A stretch of DNA of 64,000 bases from Albula goreensis (Eukaryota; Chordata; Actinopteri; Albuliformes; Albulidae). Shown piece after piece: positions 1 through 13,070 of this stretch. The stretch spans positions 15,625,790 through 15,689,789 of the forward strand of contig CM040746.1 of assembly GCA_022829145.1 (NCBI GenBank). Reading direction: 5' to 3'. The notes under the pieces were generated by a model, which had not been told where the DNA came from, made no database searches, and saw only the letters and a program-made list of their open reading frames with translations. A program made the position numbers and the translations under genes. How positions within the stretch are numbered: position 1 is the stretch's first letter; the number at the start of each line of letters is the position of its first letter.

Positions 1-1779
1 ATCAAAGTGGGTTTGAGAGACGTCAAATGGCTCCTTCTGCGTGCTGTGGTGGGAAAGAGAGGATGAAGTCTGGGAGATTCCTGTGGATCAGAATGTATCA
101 TTGACTGTGGTGCTACACAAAATATAACCACCCCGTAAACATGTCACAAAGAGAGGCTTTTCATTGTCAGCTCGCCGCATTTCATCAGTAATTCACCCAT
201 CAGCACTTTTCATTCAGACAGAAATGCTCCTGCCCTAGATTGGCTGTCATACACAGCTGTATAGGTGTTCTCTGAAGACTGAATGAGTGAATGAAAGCTT
301 TGATGGAGCATTATTTCTATTTTAAATGTATACACAGGGGAAAAATTCATCAGTCTTCCACAGTATGTGTCAACCAATTGAGGTGAGCATCAGAGGAAAT
401 TATAATTTTTTTAATGTTTGCTTTTAAAAGAATGTGTTTTTGCATTGATTAAATATGTTTGGTATTAAATTAATTAATTTACTGATAATTAATTTTTGAC
501 AGTGATTTACTATGTCAGTTTAACCTTGGAAATCTAGCATGCAGAACAAAGAAAAGAATCAACTTGCCACCATCTATGAAGAGAACAAATCTATAGTGGT
601 GTATGTATGTGAATAGTATGTTAGAGACTGGCCTGGGATAGATATTGGTCTTCACAGCCATTGCAAGACCTGACAAGATGCTACCATCTGGCAAAGTTCA
701 TCAATGACAGGCCATAATCTACACGGCCATGACTCACCATACCTCGCCCAGATTAATGCATAATAAGCACCATTTACATGACTGAACATGACCATATGTG
801 ACCATACACAAAATCAGCGCCAGCATCATGACCATGCAGTCCTGGGTCAGTAACATCAAGCATTGAATGTCATAATGTCATGTCTTTGCATCTGGTCAGG
901 TGTGTGTAATTCAACTGACCACACAGGACTCCAGAACTCTAGGTTTGTGGATAAAATTTTTGTTAGGTGGACCAAATTGCCCAGCCCAGTTGAATAAAGT
1001 AGGGTTTAAAGTCAAATTCTGGCTAAACAATGTTTGTCTAGAGACCTGAGATTTGTGGAAAAACAAAAGTGTGGAATAGAACAGATTTTATTGTCAGGAT
1101 GGAATTAAGACAATAACCATATTTTTATTGTAGTGTATTGAGAATCCAGAAGCTGTGTGGACAGTAAACATGGACACATTTTTAATAAAGTAAGACATTG
1201 GAAAGGTGCACAGTATCTCCAAAACCTAGTAGTGCAAAATTGAACAATATCACTCTTAATTCAAAGAAATGAATTTGGTCTTCCATTTGAAAATGAGATA
1301 GTATCTATATCTACTGTCAATTTATGTTAAAAATTTGATTTTTTCACCAAAACAGATCTTGTAATTTTCCTTGTAATTATTTTAATTGCTTGTTATTTTT
1401 TACCAGTATGTGACATATTTTTGACTTAGTACATCCTAGGTGATAATGCACTGTCTCCAGGCTCCAGTGCCCAAAGGAAGAGAGAGTGTTCCAAATCATC
1501 CCTTTGGCTAATGAAGTGAAGTAGAATCTAAGCTTTACAATGTACCATGGTCAGTCAAAAATTATCAGTAATGAACTCAGCATAAAAGCCATTAATCAAA
1601 ACAAAAAAATCTGTATTAATTTCATAAATTCATTAAATAGAGTCATAAAGTGAGTTGTTTATTTTGAATCTCACTGTTCAGATTAAATCCTTATTAAAAG
1701 AGGAGGCTTTTTTGTGCCAAGCATGTGATGTGTAAATAGGTCTTAAAAACAAACCTTTAGGACCAAATGAGGTCTGTGG
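1..1779. other. AT-rich non-coding stretch
   Basis: No gene or recognised repeat is seen. A TA-rich patch near 460-500 carries several ATTAATT motifs. Between 712 and 840 the word TGACCAT or ATGACCAT recurs (788-795, 799-805, 828-835), a loose cluster without a clear repeat period. I assign no function. Confidence 0.6.
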
Positions 1780-2165
1780 GGGCACTAAAAAAGGATCCAA
1801 GTTAAATGAAGCAGGCTAAAAGCAGGACAGCTATCCGACACCTCGGCGCTGAGCGGCTCCTCATTAATATGCTCCTTCCTGCCCCTCGGTCACAGCAGAC
1901 ATGTGTGTCTATGACCCGCCACTGTTTAATGGGAGCGAGACGCCAGGCACAGTGGGCCCTGTCCGAGCGGAGAGATGCCCCTCCCCCCGCAGACAGCCTC
2001 ATGGAGAGATGATAGCAGCTCGGGCCGTCCGCCCTCAGTTTAGCACGTCAGGGCCTCAGCGCGCTGCTTTGAAACAGGAGAGCAGTGCCGTGCGTCCAAT
2101 TGATTATCTGCTTGCCAATTTTTGCCACTCTGCTCGTTTGAACGAAGCACCTAGCAGTCTGTAAG
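1780..2165. other. CpG-dense candidate regulatory or conserved non-coding element
   Basis: GC content and CpG frequency rise sharply against the AT-rich surroundings, with many CpGs between about 1835 and 2095. There is no simple repeat. Short open frames exist on both strands here, but they overlap each other and show no domain; GC-rich DNA has fewer chance stops. By inference this is a conserved non-coding element, a small CpG island or an unannotated promoter. Conservation was not tested. Confidence 0.4.
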
Positions 2166-2449
2166 GGAAATGTGAACATATGACTGCTGAGTGGAATATT
2201 GGAGTGCAGCAAAGCACAATGACCAAGAAAATATTTTGTGTAGCAGTGTGGTTTTGAATAAAGTAGACATCCACAAAATTTTTAAACGCTTCACTGACAG
2301 TGACCTATATGCGTTAGAGGATAGAGGTGACTGGGGATATCCTTGTTGTCTTTAACAGGTTATTAAGATATATTTAAAAAATAGATAAGCCCAAGCTAAA
2401 ACAATGATGGTGCCTGTTTCAACTCTCAAAAGTAAAAAAAAAAAGAAAT
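2166..2449. other. AT-rich spacer
   Basis: This separates two GC-richer blocks. It holds a run of A near 2432-2442 and nothing else recognisable. Confidence 0.5.
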
Positions 2450-2915
2450 AACATGAGCCGGGGTCTGTATGTTTGGTATTCATGTCGTTGGAATGTCACA
2501 GCATCTGTGGGCTGGTGAGGCGGGCGTATTGTTCCGCTCGCGACTGGCTTGTTTGTTTGTTTCTCGGGTGTGCATTATTGCCCTCTTTGCACAAGCTTGG
2601 GGATGACAGCACGTCACGGTAATCCGGGGGGGAGCAGCAGCCCCTGGCAAGCTCCGCACTGTGATTGTCAGGTTGATTTCATTACAGCGATGGCACACAT
2701 GTGCCCCCTTTTCATCTGCTGGGCTCTCTCTGCAATTTGGGGCTTTTAAGTCCTGCTGTCTCCTGATCTGTAGATAATTGTTCACTGTAATCCTACCCAG
2801 GAAAGAAGCTGATAAACTCCAGATGCAGGGAGAGGGAGAGAGGGCGGGAAAGGTCTCGAGTCTTCTCAATAACACTGTCGTCCGCGAGACTGAAGATCTG
2901 ATTTGTGTCAAGCCC
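2450..2915. other. GC-richer candidate conserved non-coding element
   Basis: A low-repeat block with raised GC and several CpGs around 2520-2545 and 2610-2630. It contains TGATTGTCAG at 2662-2671, one mismatch from the PBX-MEIS composite site TGATTGACAG, followed by homeodomain-like ATTA words. The long open frame on the minus strand lacks any recognisable domain and is probably a by-product of composition. Role as an enhancer is inference only. Confidence 0.35.
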
Positions 2916-4099
2916 TACACAGAAATGACAGCTTTAAAGACTGTTTGAAAGGGGCACTCAGTTCCATGCCGGTACCCAAAACAGTTTGACTTTATTGCTT
3001 GAGACGCTATCTGACTGACCTTGGTTTAGTGATTAAATCAACAGTGATTGAAAATGTCATTCAGACTTCATATTCCTTATACTGTTTACATATGTCTGAA
3101 ATGCTGATTCCTATTACTTGTCTTATGTGTCTTGTCATTGTGATATTTTTATTGTAACCAAATATATGTCAGGTGCCACTTGAGAAAGAGATATCAACCC
3201 TAGTGCAGTTTTCCTGATTTCCCGTGCAGATACAGGAAAATAAATTAAAAAAAATATTAAAATTTTACAATTCGCAACTAATTATTGAATGAATTTTGTA
3301 TCATTTTTTAATTACTCAATGCATACAAACAACTTGAATAAATGATTGGTCAAATTGATTGTTTTTTCAATGGCTAAAAAGCAAAGCTTTTATTTTTAGA
3401 TAATGAAAAAATGTAACCTACAGTTCTGTGTAATTTTGATGCTTGATGTTGGGAAAACTCTGTATTCAACTATAATGTCATGCTTGTAGTCAAAACATCT
3501 TCACCAAAACACTTCAAAATGGGCCCTGCTGGTCACATGGGTAATTCGGCTCAACAGACATTTGGCTGGGAAAGAAAGCGTTATAGTCAATTTGGGACAC
3601 AGAGTGACAAGCTTGTTTTAAGAAAGATCCCCTGAAAAAGCGTAAACACAAGGCATTCAAGTGCCCCACAAAATGCCACAGTAACATAAACCACTTTCCA
3701 AATGCAATTTGCTTGCTTGGCCACAGTATGTAAACATATTGTCCCAGCTCTTACTTTACTCAGAGCAGAATTTAGCACACTGAAAAAAAATACAGCTTGA
3801 ATTATAGCCTTAATGGCTCACCAGACACAGCAGCTCTGTCTTGTAATCGAAGCACAGATTGAGATGTCAATAGAAACACATCTTATGTGTCTATCTACAT
3901 TTTGCTAACAATTGGCAGGAAAAAAAGTAATAACAAGAACCACCAGAACAAGTCTTTGGAGTGTCAGGAGCTGCAAAACTCCGCACAGCTGACTTTGTAT
4001 CTTGTCCAAGATGCCCCCATTGAGACTTATTATTGTCCTCTCAGTCTGACGGAGCATCTATGCAGAGTGATAAAAAAGGTGTTTCCAAACACATCTGTG
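2916..4099. other. AT-rich non-coding stretch
   Basis: No gene, known repeat or strong motif is seen. Scattered A and T runs only. Confidence 0.5.
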
Positions 4100-4340
4100 T
4101 CTGAGGTTTGAGCAAATGGAACAAGTTGATGCCTTCACCCACCTCCCAAATTATGGTCGTCATTAACATAGCGGATGAACGGGGTTCTTTTTCTGACCAG
4201 GTCTGTCCCCTCACCCACCCCAGTTCGACAACAACAACAGAAAACGCCTGTGATGTGCCCCAAGTGCCTCATTAGAATCAATTAAGCTGATTACAGCCAC
4301 TTTCCACAGGTCCTCAAGAGGAAATTCACTGTGGATGTTT
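4100..4340. other. Candidate conserved non-coding element
   Basis: A mixed-composition block with several CpGs and homeodomain-type cores (CATTAAC near 4161, CATTAG and CAATTAAG near 4270-4286, GATTACAG near 4290). It has no repeat structure and no open frame of note. Called only because it stands out from its AT-rich neighbours. Confidence 0.25.
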
Positions 4341-7300
4341 TTAACTGATATTTTTTCCCCTGTTTGTCTTCTGTCACAAATCACCAAGTCTCACACAGGG
4401 GCATAAAATGAGAATTTTTTTCTCATTGTATGGGGGGGGTGATGGTTGAAGAGAAAAGAGGGCAGGGGAGGCCAGACTTGGGTCTGGAATGGTAAACAAA
4501 ATCATCTCTCATTTCAAATTAAGTGAAAATACGAATAACTGTTTCAAAGCAATTACTTTGTTTGGAGAGAGCTGAGAATGTCAGAGTGTAATGGGTTGTA
4601 GTGTAAACTGCTGGCCTTCAGTGTTTATTTAAACGTGCTATATAACCTTAAATGCTCACTCAAAAATTCAACAAAAAGGCTTAGTGGATGTTTGTTTGCA
4701 GAAGTATGCTATAATTTGAGCTCAATTATCTTTATGAACACTTAAAGAGGCCTGTGGTATTTCCTCTATATTCTCAGAGACTCGTTCCTTGTTTTTCTTC
4801 CATTGAGCATCAGTTCTGGATATCACCATTGCCCTGACTGTTTGTACCATATTAATTAATTCTTTATGCCAAGTCACCAAGAGTAAAACAAAATTGAACA
4901 ACGAGACCCAAGGGATTTGATTTATAATTCAGTGTTTACATTGTTCAATTATCACCATATTTGGATAATTACATCCAATGGATTTGACAAACCACAAAGG
5001 GGAGTTCTAAAAAAATCTTGAAAGACTGGCTTAATCAAAAGCTGTTTAATTAGTAATAACAGCATACAGCTGTCTTGGAAACCTATAAGATGTCTAGCAC
5101 TCCGCAGTGATAAATGCATCATAGTGCATAACCAATGGCCACATATGAATTGTCTCTTAAGTGTGTTTTGTTCATGTGTTTATGTACCGGAAGTTTATTC
5201 AACATAATGCTTACAGAAACATCCCACTCTGTTCCTGTCAGGCTGGACTGGAGAGTGAGCAGACAGTCGTAGGCTATTCAGATCACAGGAGACCAAGCAG
5301 CTCACTTGTGATGTCTCTATTCCATGGCTTACAATGTAACACTGTCTCCCTACCCACAGTCCATATTGAGAAAAAACACATCATTTATATCCTCCAACCA
5401 ATTGCAAGCTGACCTCCAAGAACATTGTAAGCCTATGACTTATTTTTGGTTTGAGTCATGTTCCTCTCTTTTTGAAATAAATTGCTTAAGTAATTGGACA
5501 TTTTTTGACATATCCAGTTATTTATTTCTAAACAGTAAACAAACAAAGTCTTTAATGATGTGTATGTTTAATTCTGCAAATGAGACAATCTGCTCCAGGT
5601 CCTTACTTAACATAGTTTATGTCCATGTGAAATACTTAGCCAATACAAAAGAATGAATCATTTTGACCATAGAAAATATGCTTGAGGACTGACCACAAAC
5701 CATATTAGACAAAACACAACAATTTTCTCTCTACAGCTCTAACTCGACCCATAGTTGTATTGTGTTGACATGTTGTTCTGATGTTACAGGAAACTCAGAC
5801 TTAAAAATAAAGGGGAATATTTCTTACATTTTCATTTCTTGATTTATTTTGCAATTCTTCCGATAAAAACTTGGAACAGGCTTTCAGCCTGTTGTTACAC
5901 CACCATATTAGTAAAAGAAAATGTAGACAAATGAAAACTCTGCAGAAAACAGAAACTAAAGGAAAAATTAAAACTTGTTGTACATCTTTGATTAAGTGCA
6001 TAAACACCACAGCATCCAAATTTCCTTTTCCAATATTGTACTTTTCTCTCAGAGGCGTAACACTAGTTGCATTTATTTTGGAACTTTCGTATGTTTGTCA
6101 TTTCACAAACAAATTGATACAAGACATTTTATTTAAATTCCTCAACACAGATGCTTCCATTGAGAAGTTTTATCTCTAGGAACAGCCCACTGCGATATGA
6201 CCCTTTCTTCATTCTGTTCCTGACCCATTATTTCGTATTCATGGTTTCCACTCAGATCAGTTAGAAATGAAGATTAATGAAAGATACGAAAGTGAGACAG
6301 AAAGATAACCTGCAAATGTTTGCCGAGCAAAGCTGAATCTCAGTTTCTTCATTCACCAAATTTGATGTCCCCACTAAAACATCACAAATGCATGACAGAA
6401 CTCTTTAAATGTAACAAATGACCGGGTCATTTAGAACAGTGCTTTGGTGAGTAAAAATGGTTAGATAAGATCAATGCTTGGTATGATGTTCAGTCATCTC
6501 AGGGGAATCCACATGAAGAGGCCAAGCACTCTTCTACTCTGTATTAATTATATTACTTTTACATATATTATTTTGCAAGTGTTTGATAATCATCATTTTC
6601 AAAATGCCATATGGATGTAACTGGTGTACTGGTCAGCTGGATATCCATGTCATTCTTTTTCCCTCCAGAGAGAACAAACACATGCATGGGACCTGCATGG
6701 GATGTGTTGCCTGTACTCCAGTGCCATCAAAACCTCTGATCAGCAGTAAGATTTTGCCAGACGTTTCACACAAGAAAAAGTAGTTCAATTCATTACATGC
6801 TAAGTAAATATTGGACCAAAATACCTCATTATGGTCTACTTGCTATATCATGTTGCAATGGAATAAATAAAGAAAAACCTCAAACTGATCTTTGAGATGT
6901 GTGGTTTGTGCCTAAACAGTAGGTCCTGATTTTTGTTTTGTATTTTTTATTCTTCCCCATAGCACATCAATGTATTTTTGATGCATAATTTCAACAGATG
7001 GTGCAATTTAATTGTACTTTTGAAAAAATATATGTAATTACCATTTATGGCAAAACATGGAGAAAAGCAACCATGACAGCTATGTTCGTCAAGGAATGGG
7101 GAGACAATGCATAAGTTGTAAAGCCATGAATCACGACTCTTTCTCTGTGGTACATATCATGTCTGAGTGAATGGAGAACCACAGACAGGCCTATAAAATA
7201 GAGCTCAACCATACAAACACGCAGCTTCATAATTTTCCCATTTTCCAGTCTGTGAATCTAAAGTATGAGCTGGTTTTAAAACGAAAGGAGGAAAAAAGGA

Positions 7301-7769
7301 CAAACAACCAGAGGTGGGTGGCGGGAGACTCTAAGTCTAGACCTCTTGCTCTGTCCAAGGATGTGTGCACGCTGGTGATTACTTGAAACACTGCGTCCAT
7401 CTGGGGGGATCCTGCTCATCTGTAAGGGTGAGGGGCTCTGCGAATCTCCTCTGCCTCCTTTGTGGCTAAGCACATTTTATTGCTCAATGTCACTACAATG
7501 CAGCTGTTTCACAAGACATGTTCTCTTTTTGATGTGTGATGAAACATCACATTCCAGAAAAGTATAAATAAATCCCTCAGCAAGAAAACGATAAACCACC
7601 CAGGTGTTGATCCAGAAATAGACTTAGAATTTACAGAAATTCACTGATGATAATGATTTTGGAGTGAATCATTAAGATTCATGCAAAATTAGATAACATA
7701 TGAGATATGACATAACCGGTTTATTTTATGGTCACCGTCTCTATAAATGACATGGGAGTTTGTCCGGTT
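4341..7769. other. AT-rich non-coding stretch
   Basis: About 3.4 kb with no recognisable gene or repeat family. Open frames at 5161-5656 and 5871-6179 are AT-driven, rich in Leu, Ile, Ser and Cys, without domains or plausible splice context, so I do not call them genes. Confidence 0.5.
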
Positions 7770-8345
7770 AATAAAATCCCTTTGCACCATGATTCAGACT
7801 TCAGAGTGACACTCAGAGAACGCGCTGAACTTCGATGGTCAAATCCCTTACCAGGAAGCACTGGTACATGGCTGGAATTGTGACTACAGTGTATGGAAAG
7901 TCCACATCCGTGGTGGACAGGAAACGTTACACTTGCTGCTGTTTCCGGGCGGTAAAGCAAGTCAGCCACCTCTTAAGATTCTTTCCAGGCAGATTCTGGT
8001 TTCTTCCTCTAAGGAGACGACTTTTACCACAGTGCTTCTTTATTATTATTATTTTTTCACCCATTCTGCCAATAACACTCAGAGGTTTGGCAGGCAAGTA
8101 TGCTCTCTAAACAGCATGATCAAAGCCTTTGAAGAGTGCGCTGTTAAAAGAGGGAGTCAAGAGAGTAATCCGAGCCAATAAATATGAGTGCCTCTGTGGA
8201 AACGAGCCCGTTTATTTCACTTCATGTCTGTCAGTGCTCTCCAGGGAAATTCACTTTGATGGGTCATGCCCTGCCATTGAGAATTTTAGAACTGCTCCAG
8301 CGGTGAGCACTTTGCTCTGTGACAAGTTCGCGTAAGACTGCGTGG
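7770..8345. other. Candidate conserved non-coding element
   Basis: Balanced composition and little repetition from about 7790 to 8340, interrupted by a short TTA/T-rich run at 8040-8058. Overlapping open frames in different phases occur on the plus strand (7835-8110, 7933-8181, 8129-8335); none has a recognisable protein family signature. A non-coding regulatory element is the likelier reading, unproven. Confidence 0.3.
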
Positions 8346-9221
8346 AAAACACATAACCAAATACTGCGGTGAGTGTACAAAACATTGTCTTACTTTAATT
8401 CCCATGTGTGTGACATTAAATAAACACCTGGCTATCAACACTCCATTTTCACAGCTGCTGATCCCAATTTGCTACTGGTGTTGTAAAATAGTGTTAGAGC
8501 AGTAAAGCAAACAGTACTTCCTATTACAATATATGTAGACATTTGAGAGGTCACTTTCAAATCTATATACACATCATAAAAACACTGAAACAGTGCTGGT
8601 TTCACAATTCCTCTGAAGGTAGTGGAAACAACAGAGTTGCATTTTAAAAAAGAAAGACAAGTTCACGTGTCTTACACACACACACACTATGGCCATCTCA
8701 TAGCGTAGAAAGCACATTTTGAATGTCCTGCTTTTTCACTTTTAATTTGAAGAAAATTTGCCTCTAATGTACTATTCTTTGAGTTGTTCTGTCATTATCA
8801 CTGTCACTTCAACTGTCAGAGCCCCATTTTGCTGACTTCACTGCTACTATACAACCTAATCAGGCTGCCCACCTCCCACTAATCACACATCTCGTTTTTT
8901 ATTCCACAACATAAATACATGCATTGTAATTCCTTCCTGTTCTTTTGAAAATTCAAAATCCTTCATTTGAGAACTTAATCAATGTAATATGCTTCTAAAA
9001 ATGTTACATGAAAAATGGAGGCATAATGTTTCAAAGCTGATCCCTGTGACTAGAGCACAGTACAATATGGACTGCATTAGACCTTCTGTCATGGGCAGTA
9101 TCGAAAACAGAATCTGGACAGAGACTTTTTATATAAATAAAAAGCCTTGTGCAGTGGCAGAGAAGTACACACATAGAGACACTGTCACGCACATGCATGC
9201 AAGTAACCAATGAAACAGCAT
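8346..9221. other. AT-rich non-coding stretch
   Basis: Contains a small (AC)n run near 8673-8688. No gene or dispersed repeat is recognised. Confidence 0.5.
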
Positions 9222-9223
9222 CT

Positions 9224-9255
<32 letters not shown>

Positions 9256-9388
9256 GACTCTCTCTCATATACATATAATATACATATATCCACTCATGCA
9301 CAGGTAATCTCTGCCATACATTCCCACACTCACACACTCACTCTCTCTCTCTCTCTCTCTCTCACACACTTGCACACACACTCACACA
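9222..9388. repeat. CA/CT/TA compound microsatellite cluster
   Basis: Alternating blocks: (CA)n at about 9223-9255, CT and TA steps at 9256-9290, (CT)n at about 9340-9362, and CA-rich sequence to 9388. It is a simple-sequence repeat prone to length variation and possible Z-DNA or triplex-like structure. No coding meaning. Confidence 0.9.
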
Positions 9389-9439
9389 GGGAGTTTTGTC
9401 ATCCATAACACAATGATGTAGGGTATCTGTCACCATGAA

Positions 9440-9870
9440 GACATGTGAATTCCTCAGCCAAGCCCTTACTGGCGCTTACGCAACACATGGCGCCTGAGCT
9501 GAGCTCCGCCTCCCCTCCCCCCTCCCATGGGGCAGAGCTGTTCCCCCTGGGGCAGACGGCAATTACACCTGTGTTCAAGTGATTTAGAACAGCCAGCTAC
9601 ATCATCACGCAAATAGGACTCTGAACCCACCCCCTACTTCACATCTCATGTCTCCAGGTGACATACCAGTGACATGGGCTGACGAATTTAGAGGGGTTCA
9701 GTGGGAGAGCATCTCCCAATGAGAGGGAGGCCGGTCTGACGGAAGCTGCATCTCATCTCAGACATACAGATCTATAGGCACATAACGGATCTTCCTTTGA
9801 CCACTGTCCAGCATCCATCCAGAACACACTCTCAGTAAGGCAACAGCTAATTATTAATCTATTACAGAAG
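9440..9870. other. GC-rich candidate regulatory element next to microsatellite
   Basis: The segment 9465-9560 is notably GC-rich with pyrimidine-rich CCTCCC words and repeated GGGGCAG or GGCGC motifs, followed by moderately GC-balanced sequence. No open frame or repeat family is recognised. It could be a conserved element or simply the flank of an unstable microsatellite. Confidence 0.3.
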
Positions 9871-9872
9871 AG

Positions 9873-9980
9873 CTATACCCCTATAGGCCTCTCCCAGAAC
9901 ACCTACGCTCCTGCAGGTGTCTGTCACAAAGCTCACACCCCAACAGATCTCTCTCAGAACGTATACCGTCACAGGTGTGA
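9873..9980 (+). repeat. Degenerate ~30-bp tandem repeat, about 3.6 units
   Basis: Units begin near 9873, 9903, 9933 and 9961. They share a pattern of a CCCC/CTCC block, then AGG or AG, then a CTCTC(C/T)CAGAAC-like block. Pairwise identity by eye is about 60-67 percent, so this is an old, decayed minisatellite. No function is evident. Confidence 0.6.
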
Positions 9981-10899
9981 TTTTGATTTTACTGCATACT
10001 GTCCATAAAAATGTACACTTAAAAAATGAAAAGGTCTCAAAACATAAAGATGCAGTGAACAAACTTGTGTGAGTCTTTATTGGAGAGGTAATTCCGAAAC
10101 TCTTAACATTATATGTGAAACCATGCTATAATGTACTAAAAATGAATAATTTTATTATTAATATAGCAGTATTTTTTTCCAGTCAACTGACTGTATTGAT
10201 GCTGCATTTTGAAAACAGATTTCCAGCAATAGGTATAATATGTATGTTGTTAAATAATATACATACACACAAGTCAAGTGGAGGATAGCGTACTTGAAAT
10301 ATCAATTTAGATTTTAAATAGAATATATTTATGTAAAAACTGAAAGGATAACTTTCATTTTTGCAAATGGAAAATCAAAAAAATTACTTGGTATTCAAGT
10401 TGTGAAACACAGAAGAAAAAAGTATGCAGAAAAGCCAAGTATGCAGAATTGTACTCCATTTGGAGTAGATCAAGAGTAAAGACAAAAGTTCAGATTAAAA
10501 GGGGACTCTTGTTTCAGTCTGGCCCCATGATACTGGAGTGACGCCATAGGTTCCATTCTTTAAAAACCAGTCGACAAATAACATCCCCAAATGTTAGCTA
10601 ACAAAAACCTATTGTTGATTAGGAGAAATGAAAATCATTGACCTCTGTTTTGTGAATACTTTGGTTAATTTAATCCTTTTTTACATTTTAGACAATGTAA
10701 ACAACTCCCAAAACAACAAAAACCAAAGACCAGCGAAAACAGAGAAAAAGAAAGGGGAAGGTTTCTCTAAAATAAATACCATACAACTAAACCTTGCAAA
10801 TAGTTTCATTTGACAATGGTCCTCCACAGTTTTAACCAATTGGATTGAACTATAAAAAGTGTAACATCACCATTGAACCCTGGCTCCATCTATTGTTCC
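9981..10899. other. AT-rich non-coding stretch
   Basis: No gene, recognised repeat or motif cluster. The open frame at 10628-10813 is Asn/Lys-rich, as expected from AT-rich DNA. Confidence 0.5.
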
Positions 10900-11350
10900 A
10901 GGTAATTAGCTTTCACTTCCAAGTAAATATCTGCCAGCAGGCGAACACAAAAAAGCGTGGGAGTTCATTTAGCGCTGCTTTATGGCTATTTAGCACTCCT
11001 GTTTTTCCACGGGACCCGCTGTGAGTGTGGAGCGGTGATGGGGAACAAAGACTCAGAGCTGCATGGAGCCGGACTTTAATCTGAAAATCACCTCCGTGAG
11101 CCGGAGCAACCGCCTCTGGAATGCCCCTTTGTAAGGGCCCCTGTGAAATCACAATAATTTACTATTGCACTTAACTGTCCCATGGTTCCAGTGGTGGCTA
11201 CAGGGGATGAAAGCAAATTTCCTTGAAAATAGTGTGAGTTTAATATGTACTGTCAGTGAGCTGAGAGCCCCTCACTTTCCCTAAAGAGCGCTACACAATA
11301 AATTATACGCTGTTGCAAATTGGAACTGTGTGCCATCGTGTTATTTGAAA
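10900..11350. other. Candidate conserved non-coding element
   Basis: A low-repeat block of balanced composition with a more GC-rich core at about 10960-11140, followed by an ATTTACTATTG/CACTTAA type AT-rich shoulder. An open frame on the minus strand (10913-11152) has no recognisable domain. The mixed GC core with homeodomain-like flanks is typical of vertebrate developmental enhancers, but this is inference. Confidence 0.35.
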
Positions 11351-12539
11351 AATGTTCTTATCTGTATTGCAATTTCACTAAATCCAACAAGTACCAGTCT
11401 TGCACAGTTTAATGTGGACATTAAAAAAAATACTATTTACAAAAGTCAGGGTTACATTTATTTGATGGCACTAATAATGTTATCAATGTAAGCTTAATTT
11501 TAAATATTATTGTTTAAATATTATTCCTTACACATAGTTTTGAAAGCACATACCACAGTAAGTGTATGGAAAGAGAGGTGTTTTGTGGGTCAGGACTACA
11601 GGATAATTCCCCTGCAGTTTGCACGGAACGTTTCCTCATGTGTTTAAGAGCATCTAATTGATGTGTTCTCCTGTCTTTGATCTGCCAGACATCCTCATTA
11701 TAAGCATTAAGATCAAAGGTTGATTAAAGCCAATTTTATTTTATCATATCATATAATTTGCATTTGTTTAGTGTTTCTACCGCAAATTATAGTATGTATC
11801 TTATAATCACACATATAATAAGGTGAATGATTAAGAGGCAATAAGCAGACTGTAATTATACTTCATTTTAAAACTAATGAATTTGCATATTTTGCTTTTT
11901 TTGTGAATGAGACATGTATTTCTCTCAATGAATCTCACTATTTTCAATGCAGGAGATGGAAGGGTTATGGATGTCATTTACCTTTAAGACAACAAAGTGA
12001 AGAACAGCAAATCCAATTCATTCATTTGAAATGGTCCGTCTATGATACATCAAAAGAAGGCTTCTGGGAAGATTTAAGTGACGTTTGCAGCTTCTTGCAC
12101 ATGTGAAAAGTTTATAGTACCTCCCTGCTGGCAGTGTGGTAACTAGTCACAACAATGCTGTCAGATCCCTGTCTGATGCTTTTCAAGTGCAGTCTTGCAC
12201 TGCTGGAATACTGGCTGTGCTTTCGCCTCCTGAAGCACAAAATTAAAAGGCAAAGGAAAACAAGCTTCCCTTTCACTTAAGAGACCACATTCTGAAATGT
12301 AAACCTCTTAGTGAGTTTGTCGTAACGCTTGCATATTTAATTCCTGTATTGTTCTGGACACACGTACATGCATAGATATTGTATATGCATTTTGAGCTCC
12401 TACGAATGCTGAGTCTCCATAAAATAAAGCTTCAACTGTAATTTCACCAAACTCAATACCAAGTAGGGGAGTTTATTTATGAAAAGCCATGTCTCCTCAA
12501 GTTGATAGTTTGCTTGTCTAACAGGGGTAAACAGAAGTT
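11351..12539. other. AT-rich non-coding stretch
   Basis: No gene or repeat family recognised. AAATATTATTGTTTAAATATTATT near 11500-11524 is a short AT-rich direct repetition. Several ATTTGCAT-like words occur near 11753 and 11880. Confidence 0.5.
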
Positions 12540-13070
12540 TTAGCCTATAAATAAGTGCTCGTTGAGAGTTCTACCTCAGCCTCTCGGAGCCTGTGAATTG
12601 CATGTAGCGTCAGTCTGTTGGGCTCACTGGAGAGAATGTGTATATTGATGCAGTGTGGTCTCCAATTTGCCATGTTTTCCAGAAGAGATAATTGCAGTTT
12701 GTATTTTTCCTGTTACTCTAAACACCATTATAAAGATTACATTGAGCACAACTTACATGTAGCTAAAGAGTCATATTACCGCAATTAAGAGGAAGGTGTG
12801 GCTCCATTTGCTTTGCATGTTTCAACACATGAGTCTGAAATGAGCCAGCCAGTGAAAACAATTACAGCTTAATTTAGGGTTGGCAGTGATATCAACCATA
12901 CTTGGCATCAGAGGCAGAATGTGGTTGAGTGGGAATATTGCAGGCCTGTTGCCTCTGCCGCTCCGGCTTTAGTGCAGTGCTCACAGTTTGAAGTGATTAG
13001 TCTAGCAGGAAGCTGAACCAGCTTTCCAAAGTGTCAGTAGAGTTTTCAGCTCACAGCTCGATTCCGAAAA
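12540..13070. other. Candidate conserved non-coding element
   Basis: Moderately GC-balanced, repeat-poor sequence, strongest at about 12840-13050, with TTAATTTAG, CAGCTC and GTGATTAG type motifs. No open frame of interest. Called on composition and texture only. Confidence 0.25.
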
